Part shown: piece after piece, positions 12,006-22,834 of the stretch
Layout of the letters: every line of letters starts with the position of its first letter
How positions within the stretch are numbered: the stretch's first letter is position 1
Origin: Morinoia aosen
Taxonomy: Eukaryota; Arthropoda; Malacostraca; Amphipoda; Talitridae
DNA: 64,000 bases
Direction of reading: 5' to 3'
Assembly (NCBI GenBank): GCA_030386875.1
Contig: CM059559.1
Location: forward strand, 70,074,392 to 70,138,391
Position numbers and translations under genes: made by a program
Notes under the pieces: generated by a model
The model's input: the letters and a program-made list of their open reading frames with translations, nothing else
What the model was told of the DNA's origin: nothing
Database searches by the model: none

Positions 12006-12706
12006 GCAATGGTGGAACAGTTACACCTGCCGCTCCTACGTAATACGTAGACCTTCGTGTAGCCAGTCAGCCAGTGCGATGAGCTAAATCCATTCGGTCT
12101 GCCCTGGGGGAGGGTCTTCTCGGCACGCGGGAACCACTTCGGGACTCTTCGTGGGACGACTGTCGACGGAGGTTGGTTGGAGAGGTAGTGGGCGCTACTA
12201 GCTTTGACCATTCGTTGGGAGGCCTTACGAGCAATTGTAATTGTCCTACAAATTAGGTGAGAACCCATAAAAATTCATACGGCAACTTGTATTTCATCGA
12301 AGGGAACTCGTTACGTTCTCCTGTCAAATTTGACTATTTATTTAGATGAGATCTCTTCAGTATAACGTGATTTTCATTGAAATGCGTAAATGCGTAAGTG
12401 CGTAAGCCTGAAGTATCTTTGGGAATATCCTTTCTTTTAAGTGTAACTCACTACACATCTCTATATTGCGTAGGTCATGCTCCGTTAGTCTAAGGCTATA
12501 ATGCGTAACTTTCTCTAACAGGTTGCCGTTTCTTGGGAAACTTCGGGGTGCTGGGAAGGGGGTCGCCCTCCGTTCTCTACATATTGAGAGCGGAACCCTC
12601 CGACCGGCTGGGGTGACTGTCCGGGAACCAGCCAAGATTAACTTACTTAAATAAACTCTGTTTTCGTGAGCTGTCATTACTGGCCCATCCTGAATTATTT
12701 TCAAGA

Positions 12707-12724
12707 TGGCGCCCAACGTGGGGC
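12707..12724 (+). promoter_or_regulatory. Primer-binding site of the BEL/Pao element
   Basis: TGGCGCCCAACGTGGGGC lies three bases inside the end of the 5' LTR. It matches the known primer-binding sequence complementary to the 3' end of tRNA-Lys1,2, where minus-strand DNA synthesis starts. The same 18-mer with one mismatch (AACTTGGGG) follows the 3' LTR at 20207-20224. Confidence 0.75.
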
Positions 12725-12851
12725 TCACTGGTTACCTGGCTGGTTCTCGTGTTGTTGGGGATGACCTTTCTCTTATAGCGCAGACTTCTTCTCTTTTCTT
12801 GATATTTACCTGTGACCTAACTATTTGTTCGGTTGTGAGTATATCTCCGTA

Positions 12852-14096
12852 ATGGATGTAAAATTCCTGATTAACAGCCGCAAGTACATGCGGTCTGAAG
12901 TGACTAAAACTCATAATTCCTTAGTAGCTAACATTAATGATCTGTCTTTTGATGAAAAGCATAATTCACTTTCTAGACTTAAAAACCTTCTAACTGATCT
13001 GAAAGATCTAGACCAGAAAATTTCCTTAGCCTTATTTGAGGCCAAAACTCCTAATTCGGAGCTTCAAGAAGATTATGATACTTGTTCTGCGTACTCTAAG
13101 AAATTAATTGCAAGCGTTAATCTTTTGGAACTCTCTTTGAAGTCACGGGATCGCGAGAGCGATAGGCCGCGGGACGATGTTGGTCGAAGTCAGCTCAAGT
13201 TTCCTCTTATCCAGTTACCAGAATATGGGCACAAAGATGGTGAAAGTCTAACAAAGTTTCTTCTCAATTTTGAGAATGTACTTGAAAAGTACTCCTTGAC
13301 CAGTTACGAGAAGTATTTGTTTCTCGTCAAGCAGTTGCGAAACGAGCCTTTGACTCTTGGGAGGTCTCTGGAACTTTCTAACCAAAACTATGAGAGCGCC
13401 AAATCTTTGTTGGAGCAGGCATTTGCCTCTCCCAAAACTCAGAAGTACGATACGATTCGGCAGCTTGCTGAACTAAAATGTTCAGTGGGAGATGATCCCT
13501 ATCAATTCATTAGTAAAATTAAATTTATCAGCGAATCGTTCTCGTCTCTGTCAGTTGATACCGATACGGTGCTCCAATATTTTTTCTGGAGAGGCATGAA
13601 TCCTGTCTTACAAACTCAGTTTGTCCATATTACGAATAAAAATAAGCCGTCTTTGGACGATATAAACAAAAATATTTTTGATGCCACCGAAAGGTATATT
13701 TCAGTTTTGAAGAATTCTAAAACCAAAGAAAATGAGCTCCGCTCATTCAAAGCAGATGAGGCTATGGCCGCGTCTGGGATGGCTGCTAATGTGAGTTACG
13801 TTAAACCTTCGTCTGGTAAATCTGTTGAACCTTACTGTACTTTGTGCTCTGATAGGAGCGTCAAAGAAAACTCGCACTCCACTTTCAAGTGTCCGGTGTA
13901 CCAGACTCCCGACGCAAAGAGAGGCAGATTGACTGAACTGCAAGCGTGTCTTAAGTGTGCCAATCTTAGCCATACAGCCGACAAGTGTCGATTTAAATTC
14001 AAGAAAAGATGCGCAATTTGTGCAAAGTTCCATTTCACTTTTCTCTGTAGCACTACGAACAGGAACGAACAGGAATTACGTTTCTCGCCTGGTTGA
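12852..14096 (+). CDS. gag: BEL/Pao Gag-like protein, CCHC knuckles
   Basis: This frame encodes about 414 residues from the ATG at 12852; upstream in-frame codons lack an ATG. Gag packages the element RNA in cytoplasmic virus-like particles. The first 100 residues are predicted helical with many Leu/Lys. A central capsid-like region with LPEYGHKDGESLTKFLLNFE is typical of Pao gag proteins (DUF1759-like). Near the C-terminus sit two knuckles: CLKCANLSHTADKC (CX2CX4HX4C) and CAICAKFHFTFLC (CX2CX3HX4C). The frame stops at 14094-14096, right after the second knuckle and overlapping the start of pol, which lies in another frame. In intact relatives gag and pol usually form one frame with a linker before the protease, so I infer a deletion here. 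Confidence 0.8.
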   Translation: MDVKFLINSRKYMRSEVTKTHNSLVANINDLSFDEKHNSLSRLKNLLTDLKDLDQKISLALFEAKTPNSELQEDYDTCSAYSKKLIASVNLLELSLKSRDRESDRPRDDVGRSQLKFPLIQLPEYGHKDGESLTKFLLNFENVLEKYSLTSYEKYLFLVKQLRNEPLTLGRSLELSNQNYESAKSLLEQAFASPKTQKYDTIRQLAELKCSVGDDPYQFISKIKFISESFSSLSVDTDTVLQYFFWRGMNPVLQTQFVHITNKNKPSLDDINKNIFDATERYISVLKNSKTKENELRSFKADEAMAASGMAANVSYVKPSSGKSVEPYCTLCSDRSVKENSHSTFKCPVYQTPDAKRGRLTELQACLKCANLSHTADKCRFKFKKRCAICAKFHFTFLCSTTNRNEQELRFSPG

Positions 14097-16809
14097 ACTA
14101 CCTATAGATGAAGGTGAAGCCATCATTGCAGTTTGTGTGCCTGAAATTAAAACGAAGATCTTTTTACCCCAACTTAGTCGAGTTGTCAAATCGTTCAAAG
14201 ATCGGGGTTACGAACTTGCCGATTCTTTTCTGACAGAGAATTCAAATGAGATAAAAAATCTTGATTTCATATTAGGAAATAATGATTCACAAATTCTTCC
14301 TCAACGAGAGGTGTTTTTTGGTAACAATCCAGCTTCAGTATTTGCCGAGACCCCAAAGGGTGTCCTTCTAATGGGGAGTGTGAATCGTTTGCTGGGAAAT
14401 GTTGATAAATTGCCAGTAAAACCTACTACGGATTCTGATGATAGCGTTGATATAAAAAATGGTTCCCAATATCACACTTCTAACGTTCAAGTGTGCGTGC
14501 TTGAGAACTCCCTGCCTGATGTCTCGTCTGTAGACGCAGCACCTAGCGAAATTGCCATTTCACCTGGTGATGCCGATGCTGACTCTAATTTAGAAGTCGC
14601 AATGGAGGAGGCTTTATCGGAGTTGCTGCGAGATCAGGGCTCGGGTGTTCTACAGTATGATAATGAGGTTTACGAGGAAATTACTGTAGAAAGTAATCAA
14701 AGATTAGTCAACTTTGTACTTGATAAAACCACTCGAAATGAAGATGGCAGACTAACCATGCCTCTGCTATGGAATGAAAAAGCCTCGGCATTATTGGGAA
14801 CTAATCTGAATTTGGCCAAAAATGTTCTAAAGAGTAACCTTACGCGGCTTCGAAATAGGCCTAAACATCTTGAAATGTACGATCAGGTCTTTCGTTCGCA
14901 AGTAGAAGAGGGTATATTAGAAAAAATTGATAACCTGCTGCATTTTATTGAGCAGCACCCGTCATGTAGTTTTCTCCCCCACATGGGGGTGTTCAAATTA
15001 GAAAGAGAGACTACAAAGTGTAGGGTGGTGTACTTATCAAATTTGTGCGAGAATAACCCCTCTAAATTGAAAACAGTCTCGCATAATCGAGCGATGTTTT
15101 GTGGTCCGAATCTCAACCGAACGATTTCGGCTGCAGTTTTGGGGCTGCGGTTCGATTCCTATGTGCTCTGTTTTGACTTGAAAAAAGCGTTTCTAAGCAT
15201 TGCTCTTTCTGAAGTGGACCAGAATAGATTACTTACGTTGTGGGTCAAAAATGCGACTTAGGGAGACTTTAATCTTGTTGCGTACAGGCACAAACGTTTA
15301 GCTTTTGGCCTACGATGTTCACCAACGTTATTGATGTTAGCTCTCTTCAAAATCTTGGTTGTCGATGCTGAAAATAATACCTCAGAGCTAAAAGATTTGA
15401 AATTAAAGATTTATCATCTAATCTATACGGACAATGGAGCCATAACTTCTAATGACCGCCAATATTTGGAATGGGCTCAAAGCCAGCTTTTCCAAATTTT
15501 CAATCCATATAAGTTCGAGTTGCAACAATTTTCTACGAATGACGCAAATCTCCAGGCTAAACTCGAAAAATCAGAGAAAACTCCACCTGAAGTAAAGCTG
15601 CTCGGGTTACGTTGGGATCGTGAGGCGGATTTAATCCATGCCAATCCTTTGCGTCTAGATGGTAAAGCAAATACGAAGCGTAGAATACTATCGTCCCTTG
15701 CTAGTAATTACGACATCTTTCAGTTCGGAGGCCCCCTCCTGAACAGAGCACATATTTTTGTGCATAACCTCCAGTGTAACGAAACGCTCAAGTGGGATGA
15801 TCCTTTGACAGGGGACCTGCTGCGCGAATGGCGCAATATTAGTAAGCAGTTAAATAACACCCCGACCATTCCACTGGAACGATCGTTTGGTAGCAGGGAC
15901 GCAGAATACAAATTAGTAGGATTCACGGACGCAAGTAAAACAATGTACGGAGTAGTAATTTATATTCAGAAAATTTCCTCCGGCAAAACCTCATTTTTGT
16001 TAGGAAAAAACCGCCTTATCAACAAGCAATTAAAAACGAAATCAGTGCCTGCTCTTGAATTTCACGCTGTTGCTTATGGTGTCGAGACTCTGATCGAAGT
16101 CTTCGAAGAACTTGCAGGTAAAGGTAACGTAGTTCCTGTGAAAATCTCTAAAATTGATCTTTACTCAGACAGCATGGTTTCTTTGCAATGGATTAACTCA
16201 TATGTCCATAAACTGGACAAAATGCAGAAGAAATCTGCCTTTGTGTTGAATCGCTTAGAGCGAATTTGTGAGCTTTGTGAAAAGTTCCCCGTTGAGTTTG
16301 GGTATATTGCCGGGGTCAACAATCCCGCAGATTGCTTAACCCGACCAATGAGCTACCAACAGTTCTGCAAGTCTAACTACCTCACGGGCCCGGAAATGCT
16401 CTATAGCTCTGAGAGGGATAGAGCTAGTGTCCAAATGAGCTTTGTTGTTCCGTACTCTGCTTCCGTTCACAACACCTCTCATTGCGTGCACAATTGTGTA
16501 ACGGCAGGTGCTAACGTAGAAGTAGAGTCTATAATCAGACCGGAAAAATTTTCCAGTTTCCATAAGTTAGTGTGCGTACAACGAACTGTGTTGAAGTTCG
16601 TTAACATTCTAAAAAAGCGTCTTTTTAAAAAGGATCCCGTCAGGTTTAAAGAATTCGGTCAAGCTCAGATCACGGATAGTGGCCTCTATGAACTTGCTTC
16701 GCAACAAATTGTAATGGCCGATCAAAAGCGCAATTTCTCGGAGGTCTTTGTTTTTTTCTCAAAAAAGACGACTGTGCTTGGGAGCTGCCGGTTTTGGTAT
16801 CTCAACTAA
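14041..16809 (+). pseudogene. pol: BEL/Pao pol: protease remnant, RT and RNase H
   Basis: One frame with an in-frame TAG at 15259-15261 covers the first part of pol. At its start RTGTNRNYVS stands where Pao proteases have an Asp-Ser/Thr-Gly-like site; the Asp is Arg. RT follows from about 14850, with FDLKKAFLSIAL as the first catalytic box just before the stop and AYRHKRLAFGLRCSP just after. The palm box reads YTDN, so the second Asp of YxDD is Asn. RNase H is recognisable at 15900-16350 by VGFTDASKTMYG, ALEFHAVAYG and DLYSDSMVSLQW (the D, E, D set), followed by AGVNNPADCLTRPMS, a Pao hallmark. The frame ends at 16809; integrase continues in a different frame. Confidence 0.85.
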
Positions 16810-18232
16810 ACCTCTATATCAGGACGAGCGTGGCTTATTGAGAGTTCACACAAAATTTGACGGGTGGAAACAAAATTCAAAATTTCCGTTCCCTCTTCTC
16901 TTGTCAAAGAAAAGTCATCTAACGCAAATTATCATTTCAGATATCCACGCGAGAATGAACCATGCCGGCTGCTACTCCGTGCTGATGGAATTGCACAAGG
17001 TCTTTTATGTCCTTAGTCAGTTCTCGGTGGTGAAACGAGTCCTAAAAAATTGTACCGTGTGTCGTAGAATGAATGCACGACCACTAAAACTTAATCAATC
17101 CTCCTATCGTGACGAAAGGGTTGACCCACCGAGCGTTCCATTTCGCTACATCTTCATTGATCATTTCGGTCCATACTATGTGCGATTGGGGGCGCCGAAA
17201 GTAAAAATTTGGGTGTTGTGCATCACCTGCTTATGGAGCAGAGCTGTCAACTTAAAATTGTGCATGAACTTATCAACCGCAGAGTTTTTAAAATCGTTTC
17301 AAACTCATGTTTTTGAATATGGCATTCCAGAACTCGTCCTCTCTGATTTGGGATCGCAACTCGTTGCTGGTGCAAACGTAATCGCTGATAATCTTAACGA
17401 CGTAAACACTAGACTCTATCTTGACGCCCACGGGGTCAAAACTGTGAAGTTTGACCAGTATTTTAAGGGGTGCAGTAAATTGGGGTCGCTTGTTGAGTCG
17501 TGTGTGAAATTATCGAAAAGATTGATACACGGAGCGATCCGTAAAACTAGTCTACCGATTGTTGATTTTCAGCTTGTGTTGGCACAAACCGTCAGTTTAG
17601 TGAACAAGCGACCTGTCGCTTTCAGGGAAGTTCTGAGAGAAAGTAACGATGGCGCAGAAAACGACATTCCAGACCCTATATCTCCCGAGATGTTGTTGAG
17701 GGGATGCGAACTTCCTACAGTAACTATACTCCCAACGTCCAAAATGGAAGATGAGAGCTGGGATGTTTCTACTTCTGAGAAAGCTATAATCACCAACCTT
17801 TCTAAGCTCAACTCGTGTCGCGAGCGTTTGAAGGAATTGTATCATTCTCAGTTTATTGATCATTTAATTGATCAAGCCGCTTCGGTTGAAGGACGCTACC
17901 GTCCTGTTAAACACGAAAGTATTAAAAAAAACGACATTGTTCTGATTCGTGACCCTCTGTTAAAGGCTCCGGATTATCCGATGGCTAGAGTGAAAACCAC
18001 TACTACCAATTTCCTTGGGGAAGTTACCGGTGCCATAGTTGTAAAGGGTAAAACGAGTGAAACCGTCAAACGTCACATTTCATCCTTAATTCCTTTCGTG
18101 AGAGCTGCAGAAATACTGAAGCATGAAAAAGTCGAAAGTGAGTGTGAAAGAGGGAAATTCTCGAGACCTCAAAGAGTGGCTGCCAGGAAATGCAGAGAAA
18201 AAATACACGCATTAGCTAATGACAGTGACTAA
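16748..18232 (+). pseudogene. pol: BEL/Pao integrase, frameshifted from RT/RNase H
   Basis: Integrase inserts the cDNA into chromosomes. This frame overlaps the preceding pol frame at 16748-16809 beside T7 and A6 runs, so a slippage indel probably separated them. It shows an HHCC zinc domain (HARMNHAG then CTVCRR), and a catalytic core with Asp in FIDHFGPY, Asp in VLSDLGSQLVAG and Glu in LVESCVKL. The C-terminal part has NDIVLIRDPLLKAPDYPMAR, resembling the DUF5641-type tail of Pao integrases. It ends at 18230-18232 in a normal position before the 3' untranslated region. The domain itself is uninterrupted. Confidence 0.85.
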
Positions 18233-18372
18233 TGTACTTGCTCTAATGTTTAAGCCCTTCGTCTTAAGGCTTTTAATGTCAGCATTTGAACTGACATTTA
18301 GTTAAATTTAATTCTTCATGCTGCGACTCCAGATGGATCACGGCTGAACTAGTATTTAAGAAATTTAGATCT

Positions 18373-18781
18373 ATCGTGTTTTTTCGAAGCTTCTCTATCG
18401 TGTTTTTTCGAAGCTTCTCTATCGTGTTTTTTCGAAGCTTCTCTATCGTGTTTTTTCGAAGCTTCTCTATCGTGTTTTTTCGAAGCTTCTCTATCGTGTT
18501 TTTTCGAGGCTTCTCTATCGTATTTTTTCGAAGCTTCTCTATCGTGTCTTTTCGAAGCTTCTCTATCGTGTCTTTCCGAAGCTTCTCTATCGTGTCTTTT
18601 CGAAGCTTCTCTATCGTGTCTTTTCGAAGCTTTTATATCGTGTCTTTTCGAAGCTTCTCTATCGTGTCTTTTCGAAGCTTCTCTATCGTGTCTTTTCAAA
18701 GATTCTCTATCGTGTTTTTTCGAAGCTTCTCTATCGTGTTTTTTTCGAAGCTTCTCTATCGTGTTCTTTCAAAGCTTTTCT
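18373..18781 (+). repeat. 24-bp minisatellite with HindIII site, 17 units
   Basis: Unit ATCGTGTTTTTTCGAAGCTT plus CTCT, repeated 17 times, with one unit of 25 bp. Early units have GTTTTTT and later ones GTCTTTT, so the array has internal variant blocks. It lies in the 3' untranslated region of the BEL/Pao element between the integrase stop and the polypurine tract. Frames of 8-residue repeats stay open on both strands and are not genes. Confidence 0.92.
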
Positions 18782-18885
18782 AGCCGTACATAACAATCCT
18801 TGCGTAAAGAAATATCCTTCTTCTGTCGAATAGTGCAGGAAAATTATTCAGCATATTGAAATTATGCTGAATCCCCCGGGGGGAG

Positions 18886-20203
18886 TGTAGAAAACGGGGA
18901 ATTTTACCCTCGTATAAATTACAATTGCTCGTATTCATTCCAGACGTTGGCATTGCAGTAGACTCAATGCCACTTCAACTTGGTTTTCGAGGGGCTCATG
19001 ATATGCTCGTCTGCGTTGAACCTTTTATGTTCACAGCGCAGCAGAGCTCCTTCTGCGCGTACGACTGCGCAGGAGTTCAGGACATTACGGGATAAGAGGC
19101 AGCGAGCACAGTGAAAAGACCGTGTCTCTGGCTGTTCAAGTTACCGTGTGGCAGTGGTTATAAGTATGTGCCGTGCTGTGTACTGTGTTGAGATACAGCG
19201 TTAGTGGTGTCTCTACGGTCACTGTTGAGATCACGGCTACATCTACTGCTGCGGCCATTGTTGAGATCACGGTTACACCTAGTGCTGCGGCCATTGTTGA
19301 GATCACGGCTACATCTTCTGCTACGGCCATTGTTGAGGTGACGGCTACATCTTCTGGTACGGCTATTGTTGAGGTCACGGCTACATCTTTTGGTACGGCC
19401 ATTGCTGAGGTCACGGCTACATCTTCTGCTACGGCCATTGTTGAGGTCACAGTTACATCTTCTGCTACGGCCATTGTTGAGGTCACGGCTACATCTTCTG
19501 CTGCTGCAATGGTGGAACAGTTACACCTGCCGCTCCTACGTAATACGTAGACCTTCGTGTAGCCAGTCAGCCAGCGCGATGAGCTAAATCCATTCGGTCT
19601 GCGCTGGGGGAGGGTCTTCTCGGCACGCGGGAACCACTTCGGGACTCTTCGTGGGACGACTGTCGACGGAGGTTGGTTGGAGAGGTAGTGGGCGCTACTA
19701 GCTTTGACCATTCGTTGGGAGGCCTTACGAGCAATTGTAATTGTCCTACAAATTAGGTGAGAACCCATAAAAATTCATTCGGCAACTTGTATTTCATCGA
19801 AGGGAACTCGTTACGTTCTCCTGTCAAATTTGACTATTTATTTAGATGAGATCTCTTCAGTATCACGTGATTTTCATTGAAATGCGTAAATGCGTAGGTG
19901 CGTAAACCTGAAGTATCTTTGGGAATATCCTTTCTTTTAAGTGTAACTCACTACACATCTCTATATTGCGTAGGTCATGCTCCGTTAGTCTAAGGCTATA
20001 ATGCGTGACTTTCTCTAACAGGTTGCCATTTCATGGGAAACTTCGGGGTGCTGGGAAGGGGGTCGCCCTCCGTTCTCTACATATTGAGAGCGGAACCCTC
20101 CGACCGGCTGGGGTGACGGTCCGGGAACCAGCCAAGATTAACTTACTTTAATAAACTCTGTTCTCGTGAGCTGTTATTACTGGCCCATCCTGAATTATTT
20201 TCA
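18886..20203 (+). repeat. 3' LTR of the BEL/Pao element
   Basis: Starts TGTAGAAAACGGGG directly after the purine-rich GGGGGGAG and ends in TATTTTCA, 1318 bp in all. It lacks the SINE and has 8 units of the 36-bp minisatellite. Homology with the 5' side continues past the LTR for 92 bp, through a primer-binding-site copy to 20295, where it stops abruptly. Confidence 0.88.
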
Positions 20204-20295
20204 AGATGGCGCCCAACTTGGGGCTCACTGGTTTCCTGGCTGGTTCTCGTGTTGTTGGGGATGACTTTTCTCTTATAGCGCAGACTTCTTCTCTT
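20204..20295 (+). repeat. Extra leader segment after the 3' LTR
   Basis: This 92-bp stretch is a near copy of 12704-12795, the primer-binding site and start of the 5' leader. A leader is not expected outside a 3' LTR. It suggests a second element arranged in tandem and truncated, or recombination between elements. After 20295 the sequence (AATCACGGCTCC) is unrelated. Confidence 0.75.
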
Positions 20296-20556
20296 AATCA
20301 CGGCTCCTCAAACGCTCTCCATGCTGGTGTAAAGAGAACGTCTGGATACGAAGAGGGGATTTAAATCCTTGATATTGTATGAGAAAGAAATGGAAAAATT
20401 AGAGAGGAAATTAGAGAGGAAAGAGATTTAGCCATAGAAAATGAAGAATAAAAGATTGAGAGAAATAGAAAACGGAGAGCGCTCTTTCTAATACTGCATT
20501 TTGTTTGATTAACATGGGACATGGGACTAACTGAAAAATTAAATTATTTAATTTAA

Positions 20557-20776
20557 CACGTTAACTGCGAAGGGTTAAACTGAAGTTCAATATTCAATTC
20601 AAATTTAAATTCAATTGCAGTAATCTACTTTGAAAATAGCAAACATAAACTGGATCGTGATTTTATTTAGCTTTCATTAAGTATTTGTAAGCAATGAATT
20701 AGTGACTGCAGGTGGTTCAGCAGCACTTTGAAAACCACCTAAGGGACCACCGGTGGGTCCCTTCGCAGGGAACGTG
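20557..20776 (+). mobile_element. piggyBac-type MITE, copy A
   Basis: A 220-bp element with terminal inverted repeats CACGTTAACTGCGAAGGG and CCCTTCGCAGGGAACGTG, bounded by TTAA on the left (20553-20556) and TTAT on the right (20777-20780). TTAA duplication is the mark of piggyBac-family transposition. No protein is encoded. The interior matches copy B at 21570-22049. Confidence 0.78.
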
Positions 20777-20780
20777 TTAT

Positions 20781-21569
20781 ATTAACCACGTCTAATAAAA
20801 AAACATTACGAATAAGCACGCAACCTAGCACAACCACATAAAGAATACACTATCCACACAATAATTCATCGGCACAAGGTTGACACCACAGCAGAAGATG
20901 GAGTTTGAAGATGTAATTTCCGGATCATCACATCATGATTTGAATACGAGCCATACTGTTAGAAAGGAAAATACACTCTGATTTGAAAAAAAATCTTCCA
21001 CGCAATACTTGAACACTTTATGCCGCATTTTTCCGGCGTGGCCTCGTTACGACATCGATATCACTATACTTTTTATTCCTGATGAACGAAACCCTGAAAT
21101 TCACTATAAACTTCGCGCTTCAAATTGTATCTTCATTTAATTCTAACTTGCCCTCCGTTGTCACCTCACTATTCCGCCTCCTCCAGCTAGTCGTCGGTGG
21201 TGGGGCACCACCCTACCATCCCGCTGGTGCGCCGGGTTTGTAGTGTATTCATGCTCAGTATGTGTTGGTGCGCTGTGGTGTGCTGCGACTGGGCACTAGT
21301 GTTATGATCCGCATGGCGCCTGGTCCTCTGGTACTGGGTACACTAGTTCTCTGGTGCTGTAGCGCATCGTCCTCTGGTACGTCGGTTCCGTATAGTGCAC
21401 TGGTGCGCTGTGGTATGCTGGCGCTGGGTGCTGGTGTTGCAATCTACTCAGTGTCCTCGCATGCCGGTGCGTTGCACTAGCAGCCGAACACTTCCCGTTT
21501 TGGCTGAGCACTTTACAGCGGCGTGCAAACCAAACCAAAGACCCTCTCCGTCGTTATGCGTCCCCTCAA
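20781..21569. other. Unassigned, with a GC-rich imperfect tandem repeat
   Basis: From about 21180 to 21480 the sequence is GC-rich with two related words about 134 bp apart, both containing TGGTGCGCTGTGGT and GCTG-rich text. I see no gene. The ORFs on both strands share this repeat. Confidence 0.4.
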
Positions 21570-22049
21570 CCCTTTGACTGCGGCAGGTAAAACTAAAGTT
21601 TAATATACAATCCAAATTTAACGCGTTGATTCCGATTGTGCGGCTGCTTACGGTCAGTTTGATTCGGCTAGAAAAAAACCGGCTTTTCTGCTCCAATATA
21701 TTTTTTACCTTTTTGAAAAGTGTAAAGAATACACTTGAACCATAATGTGTTACCTTTGACTCAAAAATTTATTTCGGAAAAGGTAGCAAAATAGTTGAAA
21801 TGTTATTTGCATATTCTGGTACGTAAATGAACAATTTACCTAGTGGTACACGTATGTACCACTTCGGAGTCAACGTGTTAAAGTTCATAGTAGTATGCAA
21901 TGTTGAAAATATCAAACATTAACTGGATCGTGCATTTATTTAGTTCTGATTCAGTATTTTTGAGAATTGAGTTTGTGACTTCTGGCTGGTTAGCAACAAA
22001 ATTTAAAATCACTCAGTGACCAAGTGTGGCCCACGCCGCAGTCAAAGCG
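21570..22049 (+). mobile_element. piggyBac-type MITE, copy B, split by another MITE
   Basis: Ends CCCTTTGACTGCGGC and GCCGCAGTCAAAGCG are inverted repeats flanked by TCAA (21566-21569) and TTGA (22050-22053), each one change from TTAA. The interior matches copy A, including AACTGGATCGTG. Removing the nested element plus one TTAA leaves 220 bp, exactly the length of copy A. Confidence 0.78.
21622..21877 (+). mobile_element. piggyBac-type MITE nested in copy B
   Basis: A 256-bp element between two perfect TTAA sites (21618-21621 and 21878-21881). Its ends CGCGTTGATTCCG and CGGAGTCAACGTG are imperfect inverted repeats. No coding capacity. A related end is seen near 776. Confidence 0.82.
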
Positions 22050-22704
22050 TTGAATACCTTTCCCGAATCATTTTTTTAGATCCTTTTCGAAAGCTCAACG
22101 CTTAATCCGGAGCTTTTGACTAACCCTTGCGGCTCCCTCGTATTTCATCGCTTCAACATTTAGATTTTATAAGCTTATCCATCACCCTTATCTTATTTGT
22201 ATTGAGTTCTCTTCAATTTAACATTGAATTTATATCAGTCACATTTCAAAATTTCAAAAATACCCACGATCGATTTTAAGGAAGCTTTCTATTACTTGAC
22301 TCACTTCAGCGATTCCAAACTTGTCTCCTCCCGTCTTCACATTTCATTTTCCCTCCTTTCTTCCCTCGTGAGGCGTAAGAATACTTTAATTCTTCTTAAG
22401 TGACGCCATTTTTTCACGCGCTTTCTGCAACGTTTCATCACCTTATCTTTATTAATATAACTGTAAGAAGAAATCATTCGAAGTTAAACAAACATTCGCT
22501 AACATTCAAAGCCAGTTGCAATGAAAATACAGAACAAAAAAAGTTTTTCGGAACGTGAGTTTAAAAGGTAAAATTTTAAAATTATCGTTGAACAATTTTA
22601 TGTTGAAAGACGTTTAAATTTAAAAAAGCTTATAATTTAAGGGCACGTTTTTATTATTCACTAAAATTAGCAGTAAAAATAGTTTTTTGTTATTAATAGT
22701 TAAG

Positions 22705-22834
22705 AGACAAAAAACGTCGAGAGCCAGTGTCCGGATTCAAGCCAGTGAAGGAGTGTCCATGATAGCTGCAGCAAAAGAAGCTCTGACAGAACTCGGATAC
22801 CACTTGCAGGAGAGCAAAAATTTACTAACTCTAC
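22705..22834 (+). other. Weak candidate host exon
   Basis: After a T-rich stretch ending TTAAG, a frame runs without stops through VRIQASEGVSMIAAAKEAL and LTELGYHLQESKNLLTL to a GTATGT, a good splice-donor hexamer, at 22835. The peptide looks like an amphipathic helix, unlike the AT-rich translations around it. I do not recognise the family. The acceptor is poor and no partner exon is found. Flanks 22055-22700 and 22840-23150 have nothing I can assign. Confidence 0.25.

Larger units (their letters stand above)
10983..12703 (+). repeat. 5' LTR of the BEL/Pao element, carrying a SINE insertion
   Basis: It aligns with the 3' LTR at 18886-20203 from TGTAGAAAACGGGG to TATTTTCA. The 5' LTR is 403 bp longer. 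This is fully explained by a 295-bp SINE plus target duplication (11185-11479) and three extra 36-bp minisatellite units (108 bp). Apart from these the two LTRs differ by scattered substitutions only. Confidence 0.88.
10983..20203 (+). mobile_element. BEL/Pao LTR retrotransposon, both LTRs, defective
   Basis: The element runs from a 5' LTR (10983-12703) through gag and pol to a polypurine tract at about 18874-18885 and a 3' LTR (18886-20203). The family is set by a Pao-type gag with CCHC knuckles, a pol in the order protease, RT, RNase H, integrase, and a Pao-type RNase H. LTRs start TGTAGAAAACGGGG and end CA. Pol carries a stop, a frameshift and a damaged protease, so this copy is non-autonomous. 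I found no clean target-site duplication. Confidence 0.9.

Noticed and set aside
11528-12268. 246-codon minus-strand ORF with repeated VTSTMAVAEDVA units, and its counterpart at 19136-19768
   Set aside because: Lies in the LTR minisatellite whose unit is a multiple of three, so both strands stay open by chance.
18349-18783. Repetitive ORFs (FFRSFSIV plus, SKRHDREA minus)
   Set aside because: Translations of the 24-bp minisatellite in a retrotransposon 3' untranslated region.
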